Below are positions 21,966 to 30,886 of a stretch of 64,000 bases of DNA, in pieces. Every line of letters starts with the position of its first letter. Position 1 is the first letter of the stretch. The notes beneath the pieces are model-generated. The model was not told the origin of the DNA. It saw only the letters and a program-made list of their open reading frames with translations, and did not search any database. The translations under genes were made by a program, and so were the position numbers. Where the stretch lies: assembly GCF_000980895.1 (NCBI RefSeq), contig NZ_LAZX01000088.1, positions 62,001 through 126,000 of the forward strand. Reading direction: 5' to 3'. Source of the DNA: Sphingomonas sp. Ag1 (lineage in GTDB: Bacteria > Pseudomonadota > Alphaproteobacteria > Sphingomonadales > Sphingomonadaceae).

Positions 21966-23491
21966 TGGCGGCGGAACGCGCCGGCCTGCGCGACTGGCTT
22001 GCCGTCGCTGCAGGCACGATCGGGTCGTTCATGGCGCTTCTCGACATCTCGATCGTCAATGCGGCCCTGCCCACAATCCAGGGCGAAATCGGCGCGAGCG
22101 GCACCGAGGGCACCTGGGTCGCGACCTCCTATCTCGTGGCGGAGATCGTCATGATCCCGCTAAGCCCCTTCCTGGTGCGCCTGTTCGGTCTGCGCAACTT
22201 CCTGCTGGGCGCGGCGATCAGCTTCACCGGCTTTTCCGTCGTGTGCGGCATCTCGACGACGCTGCCGATGATGATCGCTGGCCGTGTGGGCCAGGGCTTT
22301 ACCGGTGGTGCGCTGATTCCGACTGCCATGACCATCATCGCGACGCGGCTGCCCCCGTCACAGCAGCCGATCGGCACCGCCGCGTTCGGCGGCACCGCGA
22401 TCCTCGGCCCGGTGCTCGGGCCGATCATCGGTGGTTGGCTCACCGACAATTACAGCTGGCATTATGCCTTCTTCCTCAACGTGCCGGTCTGTGCCGGGCT
22501 CGTCCTGCTCCTGCTGTTCGGGCTCAAGCACGAGAAGCTGCGGCTCGACCAGCTGCGCCATGCCGACTGGTTCGGGATCGCGGGGCTCGCGATCGGCTTG
22601 GGAGCGCTCACCGTCATGCTGGAGGAGGGACAGCGCGAGATGTGGTTCGAGTCCGCGATGATCGTGAAGCTCGCGATCGCAACGGTGTTCGGCTTTGCGC
22701 TCATCACGATCGGACAGGTCCGCTCCGCGCATCCGGTTCTCAAGCTGTCGCTGATCTTCAGCCGGTCGTTCGGCAGCGTCTTCGTCCTCAGCCTTGTCAT
22801 CGGCGTCGTGCTCTACGGCGTGACCTTCCTGATCCCGCAATTCCTCTCGTCGATGGCGGATTACAGCGCCCTGCAATCGGGCAAGGTGGTCTTCGTCTCC
22901 GGCATCCCTGCCCTGATGCTGATGCCGTTCCTGCCGCTCGCGTTCAAATATCTCGATGTCCGGCTGGCTGTCTTCGTCGGGATGACGCTGATCGGCGTCA
23001 GTTGCGCCATGGATTGGCACCTCACCGCACAATCGGCGGGGGGCGATCTGAGGGATTCCCAGCTCGTCCGCGGCTTCGGGCAGATCTTCGCCATGATGTT
23101 CCTTAACCAGGCCGCGATCAGCGCCGTGGCGCCCGAGGATGCCGGCGACGCGTCCGCGCTGTTCAACGCGGGACGGAACCTTGGCGGATCGATCGGCCTC
23201 GCCCTGATGGCGACCCTCCAGGACCGGCAGACTTTCCTGCATTTCAATCGGCTAGGGGAGACGGTGTCGGCCAACGCGGCGACCACGCAGGAGTGGTTCG
23301 CGAAGGCCATGTCCATGCCGTCCGGCGAAGCGGGCGCCTATAGGCAGCTTGCCGGGCAGCTCCTCGAGCAAGCTACCGTCATGGCCTATAACGATCTGTT
23401 TTTCGCGCTCGGCGTCGCGATTGCGATCACTACCCCGCTGGCGCTGTTCCTCCGCCCGATCTCCTCCGACACGCAGATGGCGATGCACTGA
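21965..23491 (+). CDS. DHA2-family MFS drug exporter (EmrB-like)
   Basis: A 508-residue, 14-helix major facilitator exporter. Motif features seen are LLDISIVNAALPTIQGEIG in helix 1, the GRVGQGFTGG stretch, and ILGPVLGPIIGGW (antiporter motif C). It should expel toxic compounds by proton antiport. It lies between the adaptor and outer-membrane genes with one-base overlaps on both sides, so the three form one tripartite pump. Confidence 0.9.
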   Translation: MAAERAGLRDWLAVAAGTIGSFMALLDISIVNAALPTIQGEIGASGTEGTWVATSYLVAEIVMIPLSPFLVRLFGLRNFLLGAAISFTGFSVVCGISTTLPMMIAGRVGQGFTGGALIPTAMTIIATRLPPSQQPIGTAAFGGTAILGPVLGPIIGGWLTDNYSWHYAFFLNVPVCAGLVLLLLFGLKHEKLRLDQLRHADWFGIAGLAIGLGALTVMLEEGQREMWFESAMIVKLAIATVFGFALITIGQVRSAHPVLKLSLIFSRSFGSVFVLSLVIGVVLYGVTFLIPQFLSSMADYSALQSGKVVFVSGIPALMLMPFLPLAFKYLDVRLAVFVGMTLIGVSCAMDWHLTAQSAGGDLRDSQLVRGFGQIFAMMFLNQAAISAVAPEDAGDASALFNAGRNLGGSIGLALMATLQDRQTFLHFNRLGETVSANAATTQEWFAKAMSMPSGEAGAYRQLAGQLLEQATVMAYNDLFFALGVAIAITTPLALFLRPISSDTQMAMH

Positions 23492-24918
23492 TGAAGCGAC
23501 TTAGCTGGGCCATTCTGCCCGCCCTCCTGACCGGCTGCGTCGTCGGACCCAATTATGGAGGCCCGCCGGGCGTCGCGAGCGGCGAGCGTCCCGGAACGAC
23601 ATTTCGCCGCGCAGATCAGGTAGTCACGTCACCGCAAGCCCCTGTTGCGCGCTGGTGGGAAGGCATGGGCGATCTGCAGCTCACGACGCTGATCAACCGC
23701 GCGCTTGCCTCAAATCCCGACGTGGCGATCGCGGAGGCGCGCATCCGCAAGGCGCGCGCCAGCTTGCGCGAACAGCGCGCGAACCAGCTGCCCACCGTCT
23801 CGGCGTCGGGCACTGCGATCGTCGCCGATCTTCCCGCAGGCTCGCTCGCGCTGCCGACGCAGGGCGAGCAATCCGATCGTATCAGGGCCGAATTCTACAA
23901 TGCCGGCCTTGATGCGTCGTGGGAGATCGATCTCTTCGGCGGACGGCGCCGCGCGGCCGAAGGTGCCGAGGCCCAGGCTCAGGCGGCCGAAGCCAATAGA
24001 GCTGATGCGCAAGTTCGTCTCTCGGCGGAGGTGGCCCAGAACTATGTGACCTTGCGCGAACTCCAGCAGCGCCTGATCCTGGCGCGCCGCTCCGCGCAGC
24101 TTCAGCAGCGATCACTCGCCCTGCTGCAACAGCGCGAGCAGCGCGGCGCCTCATCGCGCGACGAGGTGGTGCGTCTGAAGACCGAGCTGACTCGCACGGA
24201 GGCGGGACTGTTGCCGCTTGAGGGACAGATCGCGACCACGCTGGACCAGCTTGCCCTGCTCACCGGCGACGAGCCCGGTGCGCACGACGCGGCGCTCTCC
24301 GCGCCCGCTCCGATTCCGATGATCCCCGGGACTGTCGCGATCGGCGATCCCGCCGCCATGCTTCGGCGCCGCCCAGACATTCGCGCGGCCGAGCGGCAGC
24401 TGGCGGCATCGAACGCAAAGATTGGCGTCAACATTGCCCGGCAGTTCCCTTCGGTCAGTATCATGGGCATCATCGGCCTGGGTGGTCCCAATATTGCCGA
24501 TGCGGTCGATCCTGACAGCGTAGCGGGTCTGCTGCTGCCGCGGATCAGCTGGAGCTTCCTTGACTTCGGCCGCAATCGTGCCCGGGTCGAACAGGCGCGG
24601 GCCGACCGTGACGAGGCTGAAGCACAATATCGGAAGGCTGTTCTCGGCGCGCTGTCCGATGCGGAAACCAGCCTGACCCGCTTCGGCAATCAGCGACGTA
24701 ACCTGTTTTCGAGCATCGCGAGCCGGGATGGTTCCAGGCAGTCGGCGACCTACGCCAAGCAGCGATACGAGCAGGGGGCGATCCCGCTGACCACATCCAT
24801 CGAGGCCGAACGCGCGGCGCTGGCTGCTGATCAGTCGGTCCTGGAAGCGACGGGTGAACTTGATCGTGCATTCATCGCCTTGCAGAAGGCGATAGGACTG
24901 GGATGGAGCCAGCAGTGA
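23491..24918 (+). CDS. NodT-family outer-membrane efflux lipoprotein
   Basis: A 475-residue TolC-like outer-membrane factor. The lipobox LLTGC places the acylated Cys at residue 16. Two repeated helical halves are visible, each with tunnel helices (for example RWWEGMGDLQLTTLINRAL and DFGRNRARVEQARADRDEAE). It forms the exit duct for the EmrAB-type pump encoded just before it. Confidence 0.9.
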   Translation: MKRLSWAILPALLTGCVVGPNYGGPPGVASGERPGTTFRRADQVVTSPQAPVARWWEGMGDLQLTTLINRALASNPDVAIAEARIRKARASLREQRANQLPTVSASGTAIVADLPAGSLALPTQGEQSDRIRAEFYNAGLDASWEIDLFGGRRRAAEGAEAQAQAAEANRADAQVRLSAEVAQNYVTLRELQQRLILARRSAQLQQRSLALLQQREQRGASSRDEVVRLKTELTRTEAGLLPLEGQIATTLDQLALLTGDEPGAHDAALSAPAPIPMIPGTVAIGDPAAMLRRRPDIRAAERQLAASNAKIGVNIARQFPSVSIMGIIGLGGPNIADAVDPDSVAGLLLPRISWSFLDFGRNRARVEQARADRDEAEAQYRKAVLGALSDAETSLTRFGNQRRNLFSSIASRDGSRQSATYAKQRYEQGAIPLTTSIEAERAALAADQSVLEATGELDRAFIALQKAIGLGWSQQ

Positions 24919-24954
24919 CGGTCTTGCAGCCATGCCAGGGAGGGGCCTGACCGC

Positions 24955-25449
24955 GTGACGGCGCCGCTTCTGCCGCCACCTGCCCAGTATCTGCGTGATG
25001 ACGCGATCAGGGGAGGGATGGACCTGATGTTCTTTGCTCACCGATCCCATCTGGCTCATGTCGATACCGAGCTGGCTAAGCAGAACCTCGGGCGGGCACA
25101 CCACCGCGTTCTTTATTTCTTGGGGAGGCATCCCGAAATTTCCGTCAGCGAACTCCTGGACGTTCTAAGCGTCACCAAGCAATCGCTTGGCAGGGTCATG
25201 AGGGACCTCATGGATCGCGGGCTCGTCTCCGGACGGGTCGGGGAGCGCGATCGTCGTCAGAAGCTGCTTTCTTTGACCGATAAGGGACGAGCGCTAGAAA
25301 ACGCGCTTTTCGAGCATCTCAGGAGCAACATGGCGAACGCTTACCAAGCGGCAGGAGAAACAGCCGTCACGGGCTACTGGATTGTTATGCAGCAGCTCAT
25401 GCGCGCCGAAGCACGGGAGCAATTCCGCCGGCTGCACTCCAGACAGTGA
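24955..25449 (+). CDS. MarR-family transcriptional regulator
   Basis: A 164-residue winged-helix MarR protein. The recognition region is ISVSELLDVLSVTKQSLGRV and the wing is around ERDRRQKLLSLTDKG. It starts at GTG 24955, 36 bases after the NodT gene, and probably represses the efflux operon in response to a phenolic or similar ligand. Its location at the operon end is typical of autoregulated pumps. Confidence 0.85.
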   Translation: MTAPLLPPPAQYLRDDAIRGGMDLMFFAHRSHLAHVDTELAKQNLGRAHHRVLYFLGRHPEISVSELLDVLSVTKQSLGRVMRDLMDRGLVSGRVGERDRRQKLLSLTDKGRALENALFEHLRSNMANAYQAAGETAVTGYWIVMQQLMRAEAREQFRRLHSRQ

Positions 25450-25515
25450 TCGCCGCAAACAGATGCCGGACCAGGTCGAAGGGGGGCTTCATCGACCTGG
25501 CCCGGCCGGTTTCAC

Positions 25516-26085
25516 CTATCCTGCAAGCCCGGAGGGGGTAAGGGACTTGCCAGTGGTGAGCTCGTTCTCCAGCACCGGGACCGCAGTGCCGGCGACCTGC
25601 TGCAGCGCCGGATCGGTTCCATCCTGCGCGTAACCCTTGTGCACGGCCCATGCGGCCTGCTGGACCTGCGCGGACTGGGTCAGATACAGATTGTCGAACG
25701 CGCTTTTGGGCGCCTTCTGGAGCAGCTTGAGCAGGGCGGCTCGGTCGGCGGACAGGCTCGAGGGCGGCGCCTTTATCGTGCGCTGATCGTTCTTCAGCGC
25801 CGCAAGTAGCGCCTGGTGGCTGCTCTGCGTTTCCGCCAGCACGCGCTTGGCATAGGCCTTGACGTCATCCCGCTGCGCGCGTGTCGCGGCGAGCTGCGCG
25901 GCCTTGATCTGGTAAAGGTTGGCGTCGGCCGCCGCGAGCACGTAATTGGGTCCGCTCTGGCTCGCGATCGGCGAAACGCCGACGTCGGCGCTGGTCATCG
26001 TTCCCGAAGTGGCGGGCGAAACGGCCTGCGCCAACACTGGTATCGGCGCCAGGGTGAGCAACGCAGCCACTATCGCAGTCTTCAT
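25516..26085 (-). CDS. DUF4142 secreted ferritin-like protein
   Basis: A 189-residue exported protein. The signal peptide ends around VLAQA (residue 21), and the mature part is a DUF4142 helical bundle (NYVLAAADANLYQIKAAQLA, then SSHQALLAAL with the conserved His). DUF4142 proteins are periplasmic and often stress-induced. GGAGGA precedes ATG 26085. A GGAAC-N16-CGTT element upstream places it in the general stress regulon, possibly under the sigma factor encoded at 2.9 kb. Confidence 0.85.
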   Translation of the reverse strand: MKTAIVAALLTLAPIPVLAQAVSPATSGTMTSADVGVSPIASQSGPNYVLAAADANLYQIKAAQLAATRAQRDDVKAYAKRVLAETQSSHQALLAALKNDQRTIKAPPSSLSADRAALLKLLQKAPKSAFDNLYLTQSAQVQQAAWAVHKGYAQDGTDPALQQVAGTAVPVLENELTTGKSLTPSGLAG

Positions 26086-26134
26086 TGAGATCCTCCATTG
26101 GTGTTGTGAGGCGTTGACCGAAATCAACGAGCTG

Positions 26135-26159
26135 AACGATAAGGAAACGGAACGGTTCC
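26135..26159 (-). promoter_or_regulatory. EcfG-type promoter of the DUF4142 gene
   Basis: On the minus strand GGAAC (26159-26155) and CGTT (26138-26135) are exactly 16 bases apart, matching the general stress consensus. The start codon of the DUF4142 gene lies about 50 bases downstream. Confidence 0.7.
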
Positions 26160-26227
26160 CTTTCTCTAAACTCGTTTGGTGAACCCACTGGATGGATGGC
26201 CGCTCGGACGGCTGGAGGTGCGCGGCG

Positions 26228-27802
26228 ATGAAGAACACGACGGCCAGGGGGACCGTTCCCGCGCCGGCAGCGTCAAAAGCTGAAGCGCCAGGCCGGACTG
26301 CCGGGTCCTTCTTGCGCAGGAGCGAAGTCTCGAGTGCCTCGATCGCATCCGTCCTGCTCTGCGTCGCCTGCCTCGCTGGCTGCGACCGAACGCCTCGCCA
26401 GGCGCCGCCGCGAGCGACGGACACGATCAACGTGCCACCGCAGACGTCCACCGTCGATGTGCCGATCGTCGCGGACCTGGACAAGCTGGCCCGAAGCCTC
26501 GAACAGGCGATTCCACGTCGCCTCTGGTCGATCGACAAGCCGGGGCAGACCTGCCTTCCGCCGAAGAAGGTCAAGATCCTCTTCGCGAAGATAAAGACGC
26601 CCGCCATCCAGTGCCGCATCACCGGCACCGTCGTCCGAGGGCCGCTGGTGCTGGAGGGCTCGGGAAAAACGATCATTGTCACCATGCCGCTTCACGCCGC
26701 GATCAGCGCGCGCGACGTGGGAGGCGTACTCAGCCGGGAAACGGCCGAGGCGGACGCCCGCGTCCGGGCTGTGATCAGGCTCGACATCGCCCGCGACTGG
26801 TCGCCGCGCGGCACGGTGTCGATCGCCTACGACTGGACCGACGAGCCCCACGTCGACTTCCTTGGCCAGCGCATCGAGTTCACCAGCAAGGCTGACGCCA
26901 AGCTCGCCGGCGTCGTCGCGCGCCTGGAGCGTTCGCTGCCGCAGGAACTCGGCAGATTGCAGCTGCGCGAGCAGGTCGCGCAGGTCTGGGGGTCGGCGTT
27001 CACCTCCGTCCAACTGAACCGGGCGAACCCGCCGGTGTGGATGCGGATCACGCCCCGGCAGTTGAGCTACGGAGGCTACACCATCTCGCGCAACCGGGTG
27101 AACCTGGCTCTAGGGCTGACGGCAGTTACGGAGACGTTCGTCGGCGACCGGCCACCTGATCCGCAGCGCCGGCCGCTCCCCGACATGACGCGCACGCAGC
27201 CCGGACCCGGCCGCATCCTGTTCGCCATACCCGTCATCGCCGACTATCGTCAGCTGGAGCCGGTCCTCGCCAAGGCATTGGTGAAGCGGTCGCGCCGCCC
27301 CTTCGAAGTGCCCGGTGTCGGGGCCGTGCGCGCGCAGTTCCACCAAGTGACCATCTACGGCACGACGGGCGGCAAGATCGCAGTCGGGCTTCGCTTCAGC
27401 GCGGCAGCCGAAGGCGGGGAGCCTTCGCGGGGCACGATCTGGCTTACCGCCACGCCGCGCAACGCCGTCAACGATCGCCGTGTCGCGTTCGACGATCTCA
27501 CCGTCGCCAGTGTGACCGACTCGGTCCGGACAAGCCTGCTGCTGAAGCTTGCCAACACTCCCGGCATATCTGGCACTGTGTCAGCCGCGCTGACCCAGAA
27601 TTTCGAAAAGGATTTCGACAAGCTGTTCGGCAAGATCACCCGTGCGATCGACGAGAAGCGTATCGGCGACCTGATCGTGCGCGCCCGCATCACGGACGTG
27701 CGGACGGGCCAGCTGAAGGCGGCGGGGCAAGGCGTCTACCTGCCGGTATGGGGGCGCGGCACGGCCACGATCGGCCTTGCGCCACGGCGGGCCGGAAATT
27801 GA
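26228..27802 (+). CDS. DUF4403 lipoprotein
   Basis: A 524-residue exported protein. An unusually late lipobox, CLAGC, follows a 45-residue basic and hydrophobic N-terminus. The remainder is rich in beta strands and matches DUF4403 in length and style, with repeated forms such as RPPDPQRRPLPDM and AKALVKRSRRPFEVPGVG. Proteins of this family have tandem lipid-binding-like folds, but no firm function is known. ATG 26228 follows GGAGG at nine bases. It is divergent from the DUF4142 gene. Confidence 0.75.
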   Translation: MKNTTARGTVPAPAASKAEAPGRTAGSFLRRSEVSSASIASVLLCVACLAGCDRTPRQAPPRATDTINVPPQTSTVDVPIVADLDKLARSLEQAIPRRLWSIDKPGQTCLPPKKVKILFAKIKTPAIQCRITGTVVRGPLVLEGSGKTIIVTMPLHAAISARDVGGVLSRETAEADARVRAVIRLDIARDWSPRGTVSIAYDWTDEPHVDFLGQRIEFTSKADAKLAGVVARLERSLPQELGRLQLREQVAQVWGSAFTSVQLNRANPPVWMRITPRQLSYGGYTISRNRVNLALGLTAVTETFVGDRPPDPQRRPLPDMTRTQPGPGRILFAIPVIADYRQLEPVLAKALVKRSRRPFEVPGVGAVRAQFHQVTIYGTTGGKIAVGLRFSAAAEGGEPSRGTIWLTATPRNAVNDRRVAFDDLTVASVTDSVRTSLLLKLANTPGISGTVSAALTQNFEKDFDKLFGKITRAIDEKRIGDLIVRARITDVRTGQLKAAGQGVYLPVWGRGTATIGLAPRRAGN

Positions 27803-27913
27803 GATCTCTGCTGCAGCCTTGACGCCTGCTTGATCGTCCCAGCGGCAACGCTGCAGCCTCTTTCGATCTTGGCAGAACTATTCAAAGGTCAAATCAAATC
27901 ATCCGGCTCTGTC

Positions 27914-28570
27914 TCACGGTATCGTCGGACGCGCATCGCTCTGCTTGGTCGCCCGGTGGAGGGCTGTGACGCGCTTGACTTGTGCGATGCTGCAACCCGC
28001 CAGCGCCGCCGTTTTCGCTATGCTCATCCCAGCCTCACGAAGTGAGACGATGCGGCGATGATGGGCCAAGTCTGGTTTTCGACCGGTGTAGCGTCCCTCC
28101 CGCTTGGCGATCGCTATGCCTTCCCGCTGCCGCTCGCGGCGCAGTTCGTAATCATCGCGAGCGGTCTGAAGCGCAACCCTCAGTAACATGTCTTGAATTG
28201 CCTCTAGGACGATGCGCGTCACCCCGCCATTGTCCTCGGCAAGATCGGTAAGATCCACGATTCCTGGTACGGCTAGCCTCGCTCCCTTGTCGCGGATAGC
28301 GGTGACGAGCCTCTCCGCCTCAGCCAGCGGCAGGCGACTGATCCGATCGATCTTTTCGGCGATAACCACTTCGCCCATTTGCAGGTCGGCTATCATGCGA
28401 AGCAACTCGGGCCTGTCAGGACGCGCGCCGGAAGCCTTCTCGCGATAAACAGCTGCGACATAATACCCCGCGGCACGCGAGGACACGACCATCGCCTCTT
28501 GTCGTTCAAGATCCTGCTCGTCGGTGCTGACGCGCAGGTACACGCGAGCAGCGCGGACTGTCGTACTCAT
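27914..28570 (-). CDS. Serine recombinase (resolvase/invertase family)
   Basis: A 218-residue small serine recombinase. The catalytic domain opens with YLRVSTDEQDLERQ (nucleophile Ser15), and the Arg cluster includes EKIDRISRLP. A C-terminal helix-turn-helix reads SLREAGMSIAKTAALAGCSI. Such enzymes resolve transposon cointegrates or invert DNA. It marks the left border of the accessory island. No transposase is adjacent, so it may be a plasmid multimer resolvase or a transposon remnant. The 227 bases upstream hold no gene. Confidence 0.88.
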   Translation of the reverse strand: MSTTVRAARVYLRVSTDEQDLERQEAMVVSSRAAGYYVAAVYREKASGARPDRPELLRMIADLQMGEVVIAEKIDRISRLPLAEAERLVTAIRDKGARLAVPGIVDLTDLAEDNGGVTRIVLEAIQDMLLRVALQTARDDYELRRERQREGIAIAKREGRYTGRKPDLAHHRRIVSLREAGMSIAKTAALAGCSIAQVKRVTALHRATKQSDARPTIP

Positions 28571-28803
28571 GTTGGCTCCGTTGGGTATACCCTTGTGAGC
28601 CACCGCTGCGGCATCCGGCTCGGAATAGCAAGCGCCGATCCTGTCGAGCCTAGCTCAGCTAGTCAGGCCTAAGTAGCTACCGCGCGCAGATATGAACGGC
28701 CACCAATCACTAAACCCGTTGAAGGGTCCTGCTTTGCGCTATCCGTCAGCGCCGACATCCGGTAAGGTCTGGTGATTGGGTCAGCCAAGCGAGGTCAGTG
28801 CAG

Positions 28804-29052
28804 ATGGAAGCACAGAGGGTCAAGATCGTGGATGGTGGCAAGCTCGTGATCCCGGCGGCAATGCGCCGTGAGCTCGGGATCACCACAGGTGACACCGTTC
28901 TCGTCGATGTGGACGATGGCGAGTTGCGGGTACGGTCCGTACCGAGAGCGTTAGAGCGGGCTCGCGCGATCCTTCGCAAGTATGTGCCCGAAGGCGTCGG
29001 CCTGGCTGACGAGCTGATTGCCGAACGCCGGCGTGAGGCGGAGCGTGAGTAG
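28804..29052 (+). CDS. vapB: AbrB/SpoVT-type antitoxin (VapB-like)
   Basis: An 82-residue antitoxin. The N-terminal swapped-hairpin DNA-binding domain is seen as KIVDGGKLVIPAAMRRELGI, and the acidic and basic C-terminal tail would wrap the toxin. ATG 28804 lies nine bases after GAGG; GTG 28798 is an alternative. It overlaps the PIN toxin gene by eight bases, typical of co-regulated toxin-antitoxin pairs. Confidence 0.85.
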   Translation: MEAQRVKIVDGGKLVIPAAMRRELGITTGDTVLVDVDDGELRVRSVPRALERARAILRKYVPEGVGLADELIAERRREAERE

Positions 29053-29440
29053 CAAGGTCGTACTCGACGCCTCCGCCCTGCTCTGCCTTCTGAACGACGA
29101 GCCCGGGGCTGATCGGGTAGTCGACGTGCTGACCCGCAGTGTCATCGGAACGGCAAACCTGGCCGAGGTCGTGTCCAAGCTGCGGGAGCGTGGCCTGTCG
29201 CTGGACGAGGTGCGTGAGGCGCTCGGCGGGTTGCACCTCGATGTTCGGCCGCTCTCCCCTGCCCAGGCGCTCATCATAGGCGACCTCCGGCCGTCGACGA
29301 AGGCACTTGGTCTTTCGCTTGGCGACCGGGCATGCCTTGCTTTGGCGATCGATCTGCAAGCGCAGATGTTCACGACGGACGGCCCGCTGGCGAGCGCGGA
29401 TGTCGGCATTACCATCACCAACGTGCGCCCTCTGGCGTAG
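29045..29440 (+). CDS. vapC: PIN-domain ribonuclease toxin (VapC-like)
   Basis: A 131-residue PIN nuclease. The first metal-binding Asp is in VVLDASALL, a Glu in NLAEVVSKL, and late acidic residues in LGDRACLALA and FTTDGPLA, the usual PIN pattern. VapC toxins cleave tRNA or rRNA when the antitoxin is degraded. It begins at GTG 29045 within the antitoxin gene. It sits directly before the SPARTA pair and may stabilise the island. Confidence 0.87.
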   Translation: MSSKVVLDASALLCLLNDEPGADRVVDVLTRSVIGTANLAEVVSKLRERGLSLDEVREALGGLHLDVRPLSPAQALIIGDLRPSTKALGLSLGDRACLALAIDLQAQMFTTDGPLASADVGITITNVRPLA

Positions 29441-29491
29441 TAGGCCCATATTCGTGCTTTTGGGTACGGTACGCTGCAGGCGGGGACACGC

Positions 29492-30886
29492 ATGACAACC
29501 GTTCCGACACTGGTGCGCGACACCATTCTGATCACGCACGCCAACCCCGAGGATAACCGGTTCGCGCGGTGGCTCGCAGGTCGCTTGACCACTGCCGGGT
29601 ACAAGGTCTGGGTCGACGTTGGCGCGCTTCGGGGTGGCGACGATTTCTGGGACAAGATCGAGCACGTGCTGCGGCACGAGGCGATCAAGCAGATCGTCGT
29701 CGTGTCCGAGCACATCGGCAAGCAAGGCGTAAAGAAGGAACTCGCCCTCGGCGACGTCATGCGTCGCAAGCTCGGCGATGCGGAGTTTATGATTCCGATC
29801 CGAATCGCCGACGTGGATTTCGGCGATTTCCCGACGGAGATCCTCCGCCAGAACGCACACAATGCGTTCCCTAACTGGGCTGCCTGCCTTCAGCCCCTGT
29901 TCGAGACGCTCGACTCCTCACGTGTGCCAAAGGTCGAGCATCCGGACGCCGAGCAGCTTGCGATGATCGTCGCTGCCCAAGAGGACGGTCGAAAGCTGGT
30001 CACTTCAAGTCCCGAGACGCTCTACAGCAACTGGTTCGAACTCCGGGCGAGGCCTGACGTCTGGATCCTGGAGGCGAAGGGAACGACTGCGCAGCTGGAA
30101 GCCTGGAGCCAGTTCACACGTGTTCCCCATGTACTACACGATGGAGGGGTGATCGCCTTCTGCGGACCCGATGCTATCGAGCGTCTCGACAACGGCGCTC
30201 CGCCTTTGAAGGCGCGCGCCAGCTTGCCATTCAACGGCGTGATCGACGGTACCTATAGCCGCCACTTCGTTGAGCGTTCCAATGCACGGCGGATCGCCGT
30301 CAATTTGATGCGTCAGCACTGGGACTTGGCCATGCATCGTCTCGGGCTACTTCCTGTCGATTTCGCCTCGGGCGCCCGCGGCCGCTTCTTCCCCGACGGA
30401 CTCATCGACGGAAGAGTGAAGCTGACGCTGAGCGATGGACATCGGGTCGACCGGGTCCTGAGCGGCAAGTTCAAGGATCGGCGCTGGCATCTGTGCCTTG
30501 TCGCTCAACCCAAGCTCTGGCCGGATGCTCTCTTCCGGGTCCATGCCAATGTCGCGGTGACGACCGATGGCCGAACCCCGCTCCCGGGTGAACAGCTGCA
30601 GCGTATCCGGTTGCGCCTCACGCGGTCTTGGTTCAACGACAAATGGCGCGACATGCTGCTCGCCGCGATGGGGTGGCTTGCCGAAGGTGATCCGACCCTA
30701 GACATTGCCGCGTCCGGTGAGCGCCTTGCGGTTGCCAGCCTACCGATGAGCTTCGACTTCCCAGTCAGCTTCGCCGCGGAAGAGGACCGCCGAGTCGAGG
30801 AGGACGAATCCGGCCAGATAACCCTGTCAGAGGACTTCGAAACGGCTTTCGACCGGGATGAGATGCCGGAGGAGGCCGACGCATGA
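29492..30886 (+). CDS. TIR-APAZ protein of a SPARTA defence system
   Basis: A 464-residue effector. Residues 8-130 form a TIR domain (ILITHANPEDNRFARWLAG at the start, EHIGKQGVKKELALG with candidate catalytic Glu83). The rest matches the APAZ region that accompanies short prokaryotic Argonautes. In SPARTA systems the TIR-APAZ protein binds the short Argonaute; guide-directed recognition of invader DNA triggers assembly and NAD(P)+ depletion, killing or arresting the cell. It overlaps the Argonaute gene by four bases. The assignment rests on this domain pair and order; no other TIR protein is near. Confidence 0.85.
   Translation: MTTVPTLVRDTILITHANPEDNRFARWLAGRLTTAGYKVWVDVGALRGGDDFWDKIEHVLRHEAIKQIVVVSEHIGKQGVKKELALGDVMRRKLGDAEFMIPIRIADVDFGDFPTEILRQNAHNAFPNWAACLQPLFETLDSSRVPKVEHPDAEQLAMIVAAQEDGRKLVTSSPETLYSNWFELRARPDVWILEAKGTTAQLEAWSQFTRVPHVLHDGGVIAFCGPDAIERLDNGAPPLKARASLPFNGVIDGTYSRHFVERSNARRIAVNLMRQHWDLAMHRLGLLPVDFASGARGRFFPDGLIDGRVKLTLSDGHRVDRVLSGKFKDRRWHLCLVAQPKLWPDALFRVHANVAVTTDGRTPLPGEQLQRIRLRLTRSWFNDKWRDMLLAAMGWLAEGDPTLDIAASGERLAVASLPMSFDFPVSFAAEEDRRVEEDESGQITLSEDFETAFDRDEMPEEADA

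Noticed and set aside
26149..26176. A possible EcfG promoter on the plus strand for the DUF4403 gene (GGAAC...CGTT)
   Set aside because: The spacer is 19 bases, longer than the 16-17 allowed, and the minus-strand version in the same place is perfect.
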